Of a DNA stretch of 53,143 nt, positions 1 to 7,934 are shown one piece after another. Position numbers and translations under genes: made by a program. The stretch is from Lactiplantibacillus nangangensis. Lineage in GTDB: Bacteria; Bacillota; Bacilli; Lactobacillales; Lactobacillaceae. How positions within the stretch are numbered: the stretch's first letter is position 1; every line of letters starts with the position of its first letter. Below the pieces are notes generated by a model. It did not search any database. It saw nothing but the letters and a program-made list of their open reading frames with translations, and had not been told where the DNA came from. The stretch is taken from assembly GCF_005405065.1 (NCBI RefSeq), contig NZ_BJDI01000018.1:1-53143 (forward strand). The letters run 5' to 3'.

Positions 1-49
1 GCTAACAATCTCGAAGATTGCTAGACCCTACACATTTGATTTGTCGAAA

Positions 50-67
50 CTTTGTTCAGTTTTCAAA
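50..67 (-). promoter_or_regulatory. boxA-like antitermination sequence of an rRNA leader
   Basis: On the minus strand this reads TTTGAAAACTGAACAAAG, the kind of sequence found in leaders of Firmicutes rRNA operons and associated with NusB/NusE antitermination. It lies downstream of the tandem promoters at 109-274, so transcription would leave the window to the left, where a 16S gene would be expected. The 16S gene is not in the window, so assignment rests on this motif and the promoters. Confidence 0.6.
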
Positions 68-108
68 GGTCTAATTTATTGGGTTGATTACCTCAACACA
101 ACTATTAA

Positions 109-137
109 AGTTTATCATCATCAGAAGAACATGTCAA
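109..137 (-). promoter_or_regulatory. Promoter P3 of probable rRNA operon
   Basis: Minus strand: -35 TTGACA (137-132), 17-nt spacer, -10 TAAACT (114-109). It is the most downstream of three tandem promoters, each with exactly 17 nt between hexamers, and sits just before the boxA-like leader. Confidence 0.6.
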
Positions 138-143
138 CAACTT

Positions 144-172
144 TTTATAAATCATTTTGAATAAAAATTCAA
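144..172 (-). promoter_or_regulatory. Promoter P2 of probable rRNA operon
   Basis: Minus strand: -35 TTGAAT (172-167), 17-nt spacer, -10 TATAAA (149-144). Middle member of the tandem set. Confidence 0.5.
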
Positions 173-245
173 GATAACGTTTTAAACGTCCTGATATATT
201 CAAAATGATGAGTATTGTTGCATGCCGTTCTTAACGACAAGAAAT

Positions 246-274
246 ATAATATCAATAATCACGACATGGGTCAA
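246..274 (-). promoter_or_regulatory. Promoter P1 of probable rRNA operon
   Basis: Minus strand: -35 TTGACC (274-269), 17-nt spacer, -10 TATTAT (251-246). Most upstream of the three tandem promoters. Between it and the ltaS terminator (280-564) I see no convincing gene. Confidence 0.5.
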
Positions 275-564
275 GCATTTTTCTCAATTAATTTCGAAAA
301 AGTTCAAAAACCAACCGAACGTGAGTACAAAACACATTTTACGGCGTTTAAACCTAAATAGCAACGTCAAGTTATGCCATCGACAAGTCCAAGTTTCTTC
401 AAGTTATCCGCTAAGTCACCAACAATTAACCTGTATGGCCGTCTTTTATCAAAACAACCTAATTTAGTCTTACCGTCAGTGATGGCTGTTAAGATTCCCC
501 TACCGTCCCAACACTGCCACATAAAATAGTCTTCCTATAGAAGTGTCCCCGCATATCAAAACAA

Positions 565-594
565 AAAGAACGACTACCGAAGTAATCGTTCTTT
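565..594 (-). terminator. Rho-independent terminator of ltaS
   Basis: AAAGAACGA (565-573) pairs with TCGTTCTTT (586-594). On the minus strand it is followed by a T-rich run. It begins 12 nt beyond the ltaS stop and would insulate the rRNA promoters downstream. Confidence 0.85.
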
Positions 595-606
595 AATGTA
601 TGCGAC

Positions 607-2706
607 CTATTTACTTGAACTGCTACTAGAACTACTTGAATCCGATAATTCTGGCGCATCCGTCTGATAGAGATCAACTGTCGACTTATCCTTGTTCTTA
701 GTATAAGCACTCGTCTTCTTCTCTTTTTGAAGTTCCTTCAATGATTTCAGCGTCTTCGTGACCTTATAGTTATAATCCGACTTATTGACCTTCTTAAAGC
801 CCTTCGGCGTGTAGAAGCGCAACAAGTCCCCTTGAATCACCCGATCAGAGAGTGATAGTTCAGTTGTCACATGGTTTTGCATCTGCTTGACTGTTTGCTT
901 CTGCGCATTAGTCATCTTAGTCAGTTGCTTCCCAGTCTTCGAATCATAGACCGTACTCCCTAACTTCGTGTAAGTTGGCGAGACAAAGTCCCCATTTCGA
1001 AAGGCAACGGTCTGATTATGCTGCTTCGACAACAGATCCGTCCCAAACTGAATATACCCCTTATTCTTAATCCCTAACAAATCAAAGATTGTTGGTAATG
1101 CGTCGATTTCACCACCATAGGTATGGTTAACGCCACCTTGAATCCCTTCAGAATGAATCATAAATGGTACTTTTTGGAATTGGGCTAAGTCAAAGTTCGT
1201 GATGGACTTTTTGCCCAATAATTGTGCAATCGCATTTCGATGGTTATTCGAAATCCCATAGTGATCTCCATAAAGCACGATCATACTATTCTTATATAGA
1301 CCAGCCTTCTTCAAGTAATTAACGAATTCTTGGAAAGCCTGATCCAAATAATGTGCCGTTTGGACATAGCCATCAACCGTTGAATCACCAGTCGTAGTCT
1401 TTTGAATCCCCACATTTTGCTTATCCAATGGATATGGATAGTGGTTCGTCAGTGTGATCAGCTTGGCATAAAACGGTTGTGGGAGCTGTTCGAGATACTT
1501 AACTGAATCTCGGAAGAAAATCTTATCCTTCAAGCCATAACCGATCTTGTAGTCGGCTTTCTCCTTATAATAAGCAGAATAGAAGAAGTAATCATACCCC
1601 CAAGACTTATAAGCATTGTCCCGATTCCAGAAACTAGCCACATCCCCATGGAATGCTGCCGTGGTATAACCCTTTTGCGCCAAAATGGCTGGGGCGGCTT
1701 GGAAAGTATTAGAAGTCCCATACTGGGTCATTGCCGACCCAGTTGGTAACCCGAACAGTGAGTTCTCCATCATCATTTCAGCATCCGAAGTCTTCCCTTG
1801 GGCCACTTGATGATAGAAATTATCAAAGCTCAACGTACTCTTATCATGATAGAACTTATTTAAGTTTGGCGTGACTTCCTTGCCGTCGACCTTATAATCA
1901 ATCAAGAACTGCTGGAAGCTTTCCAGATGGATCACAAACACGTTCTTGCCCTTGGCCTTACCAAAGTACTTCACGTTGTCGCCAGCTTGATTCTTCTTGA
2001 GATAAGCCAACACACTCTTCATATCACTACTGCTAGCTTGTGCTCGCGTCGCACTTTCCTTTTCAGTCTGATAGAAACTATAACCGGCATACGTATTTAA
2101 GCCTAAATACTTCACGATATAGTTATTATCAAACGTCCGAGTCAATAAATCAGAACGATCATGTTCCGACATGCCTAGATCAACTGCGAACAATGCGACC
2201 CCAATCATCGTCATTGTGGCTGCATAGCGAATCTTAAATGGTCGTGGATCAATTCGAATCACTTTAAAGACCAGTAATAGAATCAAAATCACGACATCCG
2301 CATAAACTAAGAAATCTGTCGCATGAATAATCTGGCCCAAACTGGTTCCCAAATTATTACTAGCTGCCCCGGAGCTCTTAATGACACCAGCAGACATGAA
2401 GTCTGAGAACTCACGGTAATACAAGATGTTGGCAAAGAGCCAAGTGGTTTGTAAGGTATCGATGATCATTAGTAACCAATACCTTAGTCGCCCTCTGAAA
2501 TATAACGCGATTCCTAACAACACAATTGCGGTTGGAAAAGGATTCAAAATCAGTAAGAATTGCTGAACGGTCCCTTTGACCCCCAGCGTAAATTCATTCT
2601 GGTACGCGATATACGTCTTTAGCCAAAATAAGACCACGGTCAGGGTAAAAAAGCCAAGCGTGGTATTGACCTTACCAACCGTGTTTTTTATAAATTTGGG
2701 CATCAT
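607..2706 (-). CDS. ltaS: Lipoteichoic acid synthase (LtaS-type sulfatase-fold membrane enzyme)
   Basis: LtaS enzymes polymerise the glycerol-phosphate chain of lipoteichoic acid on the outer face of the membrane, using phosphatidylglycerol as donor. The 699-residue protein has the family layout: about five membrane helices in the first ~185 residues, a linker, then an extracellular sulfatase-type domain. Visible active-site features are T306 in QGKTSDAEM, H353 in HGD, and D481-H482 in YGDHYG. The C-terminus ends in a run of serines, perhaps a flexible tail. GGAGG precedes two adjacent ATG codons (2706 and 2703), and the second has the better spacing. It is monocistronic, with its own promoter and terminator, and sits near glycolipid-anchor genes (6901-9110). 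Members of the family can be primases or stress paralogues; sequence alone does not tell which this is. Confidence 0.93.
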   Translation of the reverse strand: MMPKFIKNTVGKVNTTLGFFTLTVVLFWLKTYIAYQNEFTLGVKGTVQQFLLILNPFPTAIVLLGIALYFRGRLRYWLLMIIDTLQTTWLFANILYYREFSDFMSAGVIKSSGAASNNLGTSLGQIIHATDFLVYADVVILILLLVFKVIRIDPRPFKIRYAATMTMIGVALFAVDLGMSEHDRSDLLTRTFDNNYIVKYLGLNTYAGYSFYQTEKESATRAQASSSDMKSVLAYLKKNQAGDNVKYFGKAKGKNVFVIHLESFQQFLIDYKVDGKEVTPNLNKFYHDKSTLSFDNFYHQVAQGKTSDAEMMMENSLFGLPTGSAMTQYGTSNTFQAAPAILAQKGYTTAAFHGDVASFWNRDNAYKSWGYDYFFYSAYYKEKADYKIGYGLKDKIFFRDSVKYLEQLPQPFYAKLITLTNHYPYPLDKQNVGIQKTTTGDSTVDGYVQTAHYLDQAFQEFVNYLKKAGLYKNSMIVLYGDHYGISNNHRNAIAQLLGKKSITNFDLAQFQKVPFMIHSEGIQGGVNHTYGGEIDALPTIFDLLGIKNKGYIQFGTDLLSKQHNQTVAFRNGDFVSPTYTKLGSTVYDSKTGKQLTKMTNAQKQTVKQMQNHVTTELSLSDRVIQGDLLRFYTPKGFKKVNKSDYNYKVTKTLKSLKELQKEKKTSAYTKNKDKSTVDLYQTDAPELSDSSSSSSSSSK

Positions 2707-2738
2707 AATTCCTCCGTCATTGCTATTAACAAATCCAT

Positions 2739-2766
2739 ATTATAACGGTTGAGTGCAAATTCGCAA
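2739..2766 (-). promoter_or_regulatory. ltaS promoter
   Basis: Minus strand: -35 TTGCGA (2766-2761), 16-nt spacer, -10 TATAAT (2744-2739), about 33 nt upstream of the ATG. Confidence 0.65.
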
Positions 2767-2770
2767 TCAC

Positions 2771-2797
2771 TTGAAGAATTCTTCAACAATTCTTCAA
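2771..2797. promoter_or_regulatory. Palindromic operator-like site upstream of ltaS
   Basis: TTGAAGAATTCTTCAA (2771-2786) is a perfect 16-bp palindrome a few bases upstream of the -35 hexamer. The half-site TTCTTCAA recurs 11 bp further on (2790-2797). Position and symmetry suggest a regulator-binding site; the regulator is unknown. Confidence 0.45.
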
Positions 2798-2849
2798 TAT
2801 TCAACGCATAATATGGATCAGTCTATAAAATATCTAATTGGCGGAAATG

Positions 2850-3086
2850 TTAGTTATCCGTTAACAAATCGTATAGTTCAATAGCAACTAGGTCAATGTT
2901 ATCAAATTCAAAAGTTTGGTCCGGATTGAATTCTTGTAAAGTATAGGTCGAAGTTGCGGGGTCATAAGCGACTTGGCCGCGTTCAACGCCTTCCTTTTCA
3001 AAGCGACGGGATTGGACCTCAGTTGCTTCAGTCGTCCGCATTGCTTCAAGTCGTTTGAGAATTGCTGATAATTCAGATTTTTCCAT
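2850..3086 (-). CDS. YkuJ-like small protein (DUF1797 family)
   Basis: This 78-residue acidic protein matches the Bacillus subtilis YkuJ pattern: an N-terminal helix (MEKSELSAILKRLEAMR), a central beta strand section, and a C-terminal FDNIDLVAIELYDLL that parallels FDNIDMVSIEIFELL in YkuJ. Family length is about 79 residues, so it is full length. The biochemical role of the family is not known. It is divergent from the aminotransferase gene that follows, and stands alone. Confidence 0.75.
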   Translation of the reverse strand: MEKSELSAILKRLEAMRTTEATEVQSRRFEKEGVERGQVAYDPATSTYTLQEFNPDQTFEFDNIDLVAIELYDLLTDN

Positions 3087-3275
3087 TATAATAATCTCGC
3101 TCCTTAAGTTTTGTTTTTATTCTAGCAAAAAATGGGACTAATAACACGCCTTTTTAACAGAAAGCCCCGTTTCAAAGTGAATTTCACAATACAATTATAC
3201 CGCAATGTCCCGCTTTGTCGGTACTGAGTTGTGATAAAATTAAGACAAGTTATAAATTTAAAAGGAGTCCTGATC

Positions 3276-4463
3276 TTGACACTATTCAGAGATGATCTTA
3301 ATGATACCATTGCCCAGATTCAAGTTTCGACGATTCGACAATTTGACGAAGAAGTGAGTGCTATTCCTGATATGGTCAAGCTAACCCTTGGCGAACCCGA
3401 CTTTAACACCCCACAACACGTTAAAGACGCTGCTAAGGCTGCCATTGACCAAAACTTCTCTCACTATACCGGTATGGCCGGCTTGTTGGAGCTGCGCCAA
3501 GCTGCTGCCAATTTTCAAGCCAAGAAATACGGCAACCACTATGACGCTGAAGACCAAGTTTTGGTAACAGTTGGTGCAACTGAAGCCATCGCGACCGCCC
3601 TCACAACCATTTGTAACCCTGGCGATGCGATCATTATTCCATCACCAATTTTTCCAGCTTACATTCCAATTATCCAAGAAGCCCGCGCAACACCATTATT
3701 CATGGATACGGGCGTTAACGACTTTGTGATCACGCCAAAGATGGTCGATGATTTCATTGCAGCACATCCGAACGAACACTTTAAGGGAATCGTCTTAAAC
3801 TACCCGAACAACCCAACCGGTGTGACCTATGTAGCTGATGAAATCGAAGCGCTCGCGGCTTGCTTCAAGCGCCACAATTTATGGGTCGTTTCTGATGAAA
3901 TTTACAGTGAACTAACTTATGGTAGTGACCACGTCTCAATTGCCAACTATCTCCCTGACGAAACCATTCTGATCAACGGCTTGTCGAAGTCACACGCTAT
4001 GACCGGTTGGCGAATCGGCTTCTTATTCGCTTCGAAGGAACTCACTGCTCAAATGAAGAAGGTTCATCAGTACTACGTCACAGCCGCAACCACGATTGCT
4101 CAAAAAGCTGGTATTGAAGCTTTGACCAATGGGCTTGACGATGCCTTACCAATGCGTGCTGAATATCAAAAGCGGCGCGACTTTGTTTATCAAACCATGA
4201 ACGGCCTCGGCTTTAAGATTGCCCGCCCAACTGGTGCTTTCTACATTTTCGCCAAAATTCCAGCTGGCTTTAACCAAGACTCAATGGCCTTTTGTAAAGA
4301 TTTAGCGCGTAAGAATCAGTTAGCCATTATCCCCGGGACTGGTTTTGGTGTCGAAGGTGAAGGTTACGTTCGCTTGAGTTATGCTGCCAGCATGGAAAAA
4401 CTTCAAAAAGCCATGGACCGGCTCACGGCTTACATCCAAAATCCAGCTAACAAACAAGCTTAG
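3276..4463 (+). CDS. PLP-dependent aminotransferase, class I (aromatic amino acid/PatA type)
   Basis: Fold-type I aminotransferase that transfers amino groups between amino acids and 2-oxo acids in the cytoplasm. The 395-residue protein carries KLTLGEPDFNTP near the N-terminus, YPNNPTG in the middle, the PLP lysine K238 in LSKSHAMTGWRIGF, and the carboxylate-binding arginine R366 in GYVRLSYA. I choose the TTG at 3276 because AAGGAG sits 8 nt before it; an upstream in-frame ATG at 3231 has no ribosome-binding site. Substrate could be aromatic or branched-chain amino acids, or diaminopimelate precursors; the family label does not settle it. Confidence 0.9.
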   Translation: MTLFRDDLNDTIAQIQVSTIRQFDEEVSAIPDMVKLTLGEPDFNTPQHVKDAAKAAIDQNFSHYTGMAGLLELRQAAANFQAKKYGNHYDAEDQVLVTVGATEAIATALTTICNPGDAIIIPSPIFPAYIPIIQEARATPLFMDTGVNDFVITPKMVDDFIAAHPNEHFKGIVLNYPNNPTGVTYVADEIEALAACFKRHNLWVVSDEIYSELTYGSDHVSIANYLPDETILINGLSKSHAMTGWRIGFLFASKELTAQMKKVHQYYVTAATTIAQKAGIEALTNGLDDALPMRAEYQKRRDFVYQTMNGLGFKIARPTGAFYIFAKIPAGFNQDSMAFCKDLARKNQLAIIPGTGFGVEGEGYVRLSYAASMEKLQKAMDRLTAYIQNPANKQA

Positions 4464-4503
4464 ATTACAGCAAGGACTGCCCTAAATAGCATCAAAATCA
4501 ATA

Positions 4504-4550
4504 AACCACCAGTCACAACTTGGGAGACCAAGCAATGACTGGTGGTTTTT
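4504..4550 (+). terminator. Terminator after the aminotransferase gene
   Basis: AACCACCAGTCA (4504-4515) pairs perfectly with TGACTGGTGGTT (4536-4547), followed by Ts. The A-rich opposite side could also serve the convergent dacA gene. Confidence 0.85.
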
Positions 4551-4566
4551 AGGTTATTTTAACGAT

Positions 4567-5802
4567 TTAATTGGCAAAAGCCAACGGTAATTTTAGCAAA
4601 TTAGTGCGTTTGGCACTCGTTGTTGCTAAATGTAATGGCCCTAAGAGCACTTTAGCCTTAGGGGTGACATAATCAATCGTAGTCACAGCACCGGAAGTCG
4701 TGTCAGTTAACCGGTACTGCATCACTGTCTGACCGGCTGGTAGATAGTTTGGCCGATCACGATGTAACGGCCAAACCGCGACTTGTTTGCGTTGCACCGG
4801 TCGTTTCGTATTGGCCCAACGTTCAACCCCATCTTTAGCCACGAGCGTTACCTTGGCCGTGGTGCCTGGAATTTGATAGTCAACTGTTTTGGGGACGACT
4901 TGCTGATAGTGTTCCTGTCGTTGGACCATCAACCGCAAATTGGCATTGGCTGAATACTTCCAAGTGCCACCCAAAGTCGTAGCAATCAACCGCCGGCCAT
5001 CATGTTTAAAGGTTGCAACCAGACAATCCCCTGCTTGCGCCGTATACCCCGTTTTTAAGCCATCCACGGGTGCTTCAGCGTCATAATAGGGCTGACCCTT
5101 CAAAATTTGAACTGAAGTTGCCACACGGTGTTGATGTACCTTAATTGACCCACGGTTCGCAATTGAAATCACTTCCGGATCCGCTGCCAATAGTTTTTGC
5201 GCAATCATGGTGACTGCCCGTGCAGAAACCAGGTTTTGAGCCTGGTCACTCGTCCCTGGCAAATTATAGTGATAGGCAGTCAAATCGGTATTGTCCAAGC
5301 CTGACGCACTTACAAATTCAGCATCTAGTCGCCAGGTCTGTGCCTGTTTATTCATTAATTGAATAAACTTGGCATTACTGCCACCGACCAGTTCGCCCAA
5401 GGCAATGGCACTACTATTTGATGACCCCACTAGCGTCGCCGCAAACAGCTCGCGAACTGTAAATTTCTCGTTTTTCCCCATTGGCATCGTGGATAAAGTC
5501 GCACTTTCAGCCAACTTTCGGACCTCGTGACTAATCGGCACGTTGTCTGTCCACTTTAGTTGACCATCCTTAACCGCTTGAACAACCAAATATAGGGTCA
5601 TCAGCTTACTCAACGATGCAATTGGTAACTTTTCATCCGCACGGTCCGCATAAATGGTCTGTCCAGATTTGGCATCTACGATATAGGCTGCCTTGACTTC
5701 ATCCGCTTGGCTAGTTTTGGCCATCACCGGTTGCGACCACCCCAACGCGCAAATGGTCCCCAATCCAAGTAAGACCAAGCCCCAACTTTTTCCCAACCTC
5801 AA
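4567..5802 (-). CDS. dacA: D-alanyl-D-alanine carboxypeptidase (DacA/PBP5 type, S11 family)
   Basis: Low-molecular-weight penicillin-binding protein that trims the terminal D-Ala from peptidoglycan stem peptides outside the membrane. All three active-site motifs are visible: S63-x-x-K66 in ASLSKLM, S127-x-N129 in GSSNSS, and K250-T-G in LKTGYT. A signal sequence with hydrophobic core (LVLLGLGTICALG) ends near VMA. The C-terminal ~130 residues fit the beta-rich PBP5 domain 2. I choose the TTG at 5802, preceded by AAAGGAG; a longer reading from ATG 5877 would overlap the upstream gene and spoil the signal peptide. The 411-residue length is normal. No clear C-terminal amphipathic anchor was identified. 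Confidence 0.9.
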   Translation of the reverse strand: MRLGKSWGLVLLGLGTICALGWSQPVMAKTSQADEVKAAYIVDAKSGQTIYADRADEKLPIASLSKLMTLYLVVQAVKDGQLKWTDNVPISHEVRKLAESATLSTMPMGKNEKFTVRELFAATLVGSSNSSAIALGELVGGSNAKFIQLMNKQAQTWRLDAEFVSASGLDNTDLTAYHYNLPGTSDQAQNLVSARAVTMIAQKLLAADPEVISIANRGSIKVHQHRVATSVQILKGQPYYDAEAPVDGLKTGYTAQAGDCLVATFKHDGRRLIATTLGGTWKYSANANLRLMVQRQEHYQQVVPKTVDYQIPGTTAKVTLVAKDGVERWANTKRPVQRKQVAVWPLHRDRPNYLPAGQTVMQYRLTDTTSGAVTTIDYVTPKAKVLLGPLHLATTSAKRTNLLKLPLAFAN

Positions 5803-5857
5803 TATTAAAACTCCTTTAATGACTAAAAAGCGCCGGCTGCTCGCTAGCGCTTCATTT

Positions 5858-6898
5858 TTAATGTTCTGTAGACTCATCCGGCTGAATCTCTTCCGCCTTT
5901 TCAGGCTTCATCGTCATTGCAATCATCCCTAAGAATAAGCCTAAATAATACGTTAAAATCCGCCAAATCAGCATGGCTAGAATTAGCTTACTGTGACTGG
6001 GGATGAATTTGGCAAAAAGCTCCGTGAAACCAAACTCCGCCCCACCGGCACCACCGGGAATCGGAAACAGCGACGTCACTAAGAAAATCAAAACATTCAA
6101 GCTAGTGACCATAATCAAATTAATACCGCTGTACCCCATCGCCCGCATAATGAAATACGGCACCATGTAGTAAAACAAAAGTTGAAAGAACGTGACCAGG
6201 CAGACTTCTAGCAACATCCGCCAATCTTTGGTCATCCGCACACTTTCTTCGTAAAATGAATCGATTTTTTCACTGATATTGGCTTGCAACCGTTGGAAGC
6301 GTTCCGCTTTCATAAACCAACCAACTGGAATCAAGACAACTTTCACAGCCCGTTTCGTGAAGTTATACCAGTACATGACTAGTAATAACCCGACAATCAC
6401 GGCAAAATGAATCAAGAAACCGAAAAAGACGTACAACGACAAGTAGCTTAGCTTCGCAGCCAAGTAATGAAACCCAATTAACATCGCAAATAGAAAATTT
6501 AACACGACCATCGCCTGAAATACGACGAACTTCATTAACGCTACCGAACTCGCACGCCCCGCGTCGATTCCAGACTGCGCCATCACAAAGATCTGTGCGG
6601 GCTGACCACCCGATGAAAATGGCGTAATCCCATTAAATAATTGTTCAGCTAGCGGGACTCGAAGTGCACTACGAAAAGAGTAATGCTTGTAGCGATGACG
6701 CACAAACTTCTGCACCACCACTGCTTCGAGGCCAAAGTAAAGACCAACACAACCGAGGGCGACGAGTAGCCACCACCAGTTTAATTGGGCAATATCAGTC
6801 ATCATATTGCTGAGATTGACATTTCGTAAAGAATACCACGAAATCCCAACACCTAGTAATACCATGACCAGCAATGACCACATGTTTTTTCTAGTCAT
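5858..6898 (-). CDS. Flippase-like polytopic membrane protein (LPG synthase TM / UPF0104 family)
   Basis: A 346-residue protein with about eight membrane helices and the family signature region FPIPGGAGGAEFGFTELFAKF. Relatives include the flippase part of MprF and stand-alone membrane proteins encoded beside glycolipid glycosyltransferases. I choose ATG 6898, with AGAGGGG upstream, because an earlier in-frame Met lies inside the preceding gene. It begins 2 nt after the stop of the glycosyltransferase at 6901, so the three genes 9110-5858 form an operon. That context suggests a role in handling or moving glycolipid or lipoteichoic acid precursors. That role is inferred, not shown. Confidence 0.8.
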   Translation of the reverse strand: MTRKNMWSLLVMVLLGVGISWYSLRNVNLSNMMTDIAQLNWWWLLVALGCVGLYFGLEAVVVQKFVRHRYKHYSFRSALRVPLAEQLFNGITPFSSGGQPAQIFVMAQSGIDAGRASSVALMKFVVFQAMVVLNFLFAMLIGFHYLAAKLSYLSLYVFFGFLIHFAVIVGLLLVMYWYNFTKRAVKVVLIPVGWFMKAERFQRLQANISEKIDSFYEESVRMTKDWRMLLEVCLVTFFQLLFYYMVPYFIMRAMGYSGINLIMVTSLNVLIFLVTSLFPIPGGAGGAEFGFTELFAKFIPSHSKLILAMLIWRILTYYLGLFLGMIAMTMKPEKAEEIQPDESTEH

Positions 6899-6900
6899 GG

Positions 6901-7923
6901 CTACCCCTCTTTTGCTTGTTGTAGGTAAAAGTCGTGCCAAATTCGCGCCAATCGTTCCTCCGAATAATCTTGAGAAGCTAAAACGGCTTTGTCGTGTAAA
7001 AACTGCATCCCAGCCGGATTATCGCGTAAATGATCGATTTGTTTTTGCATGTCATTCACATCACTGGCAGCTTGATAATAACCATCAATAATGGCCCGGT
7101 AAAGGTCCAAGTCTCTTAATAAGACGGGCGTCCCACAACTAAAGGCTTCCAAAACTGACATTGGAAACAGTTCATTATATGACGGTAACAAGAAAAGATC
7201 CGCCATATTATAGTAATCAACCAATTTTTCACGGTCAACGATTCCTGGAAATGACAGATTAGCCGGTGGATTATCGACAACTTGCTTCAATTCTTGATAA
7301 CCATCCGTAATCCGACCGAAGGAAAAGCCCCCCGCCCAGACAAACTGAATGTCAGGATTTCGCCGGGCTAATTCAATAAAATCCGGCACACCTTTACGAT
7401 CCTGAATCTGACCAGTCCCTAGAATCATAAACTTATTCTGGTCATAGCCATATTGTTGCCGTAATTGTAGCTGCTTCTTTTTGGTCATTTCATAGAATTC
7501 ACGTTTACTAACGAAATTAGGAATATAGGTCACATCGGCGCGACTAATATTGTACGCTTCCAATTTTGGAATAAAGGTGGGATTCACCACCACGATATGA
7601 TCCATCCGTTTATAAAAGGAAATCAGATAGCGGTTAAAAATCGCTTGAAACGGTTTTGGCAGCTTTAAACTACCTTCTAACGTTTCTGGTAAGAAATGGA
7701 CATAGCCAATTTTACGACCACGATTCGGCATAAACGTTGAAAGATAGAACATCGGGTTGACCGTATGATAATGTGAAATGGTAGAACGCCCATAACGATT
7801 GATTTTGAGGTTAAATTCATCGTGCCAATGGGTTTGCAATAAACGCATTAATTCTAAATACGCGCTACCGACCCCTTGGCCTTTCACCGAGTCAGCCTTC
7901 GAAAACATGGTAATGTTTAACAT
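6901..7923 (-). CDS. lafB: GT4 glycosyltransferase, probable second-sugar transferase of the glycolipid anchor (LafB/CpoA type)
   Basis: Glycosyltransferase family 4, GT-B fold, 340 residues. It shows PSYNELFPMSVLEAFSCGTPVLLRD, the C-terminal nucleotide-sugar site with the E-x7-E-like motif. Its length and position after a diacylglycerol glucosyltransferase match Listeria LafB and pneumococcal CpoA, which add galactose to glucosyl-diacylglycerol to make the lipoteichoic acid anchor. Start ATG 7923 follows AAGGGGA. It is 11 nt downstream of the preceding gene and 2 nt upstream of the flippase-like gene, so translation is probably coupled. Donor specificity (UDP-Gal or UDP-Glc) cannot be read from sequence. 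Confidence 0.78.
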   Translation of the reverse strand: MLNITMFSKADSVKGQGVGSAYLELMRLLQTHWHDEFNLKINRYGRSTISHYHTVNPMFYLSTFMPNRGRKIGYVHFLPETLEGSLKLPKPFQAIFNRYLISFYKRMDHIVVVNPTFIPKLEAYNISRADVTYIPNFVSKREFYEMTKKKQLQLRQQYGYDQNKFMILGTGQIQDRKGVPDFIELARRNPDIQFVWAGGFSFGRITDGYQELKQVVDNPPANLSFPGIVDREKLVDYYNMADLFLLPSYNELFPMSVLEAFSCGTPVLLRDLDLYRAIIDGYYQAASDVNDMQKQIDHLRDNPAGMQFLHDKAVLASQDYSEERLARIWHDFYLQQAKEG

Positions 7924-7934
7924 AATTCGTCCCC

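Noticed and set aside
222-467. 81-codon frame at the left edge
   Set aside because: It overlaps the rRNA-type promoters on the other strand, has no ribosome-binding site, and its residue composition is not protein-like.
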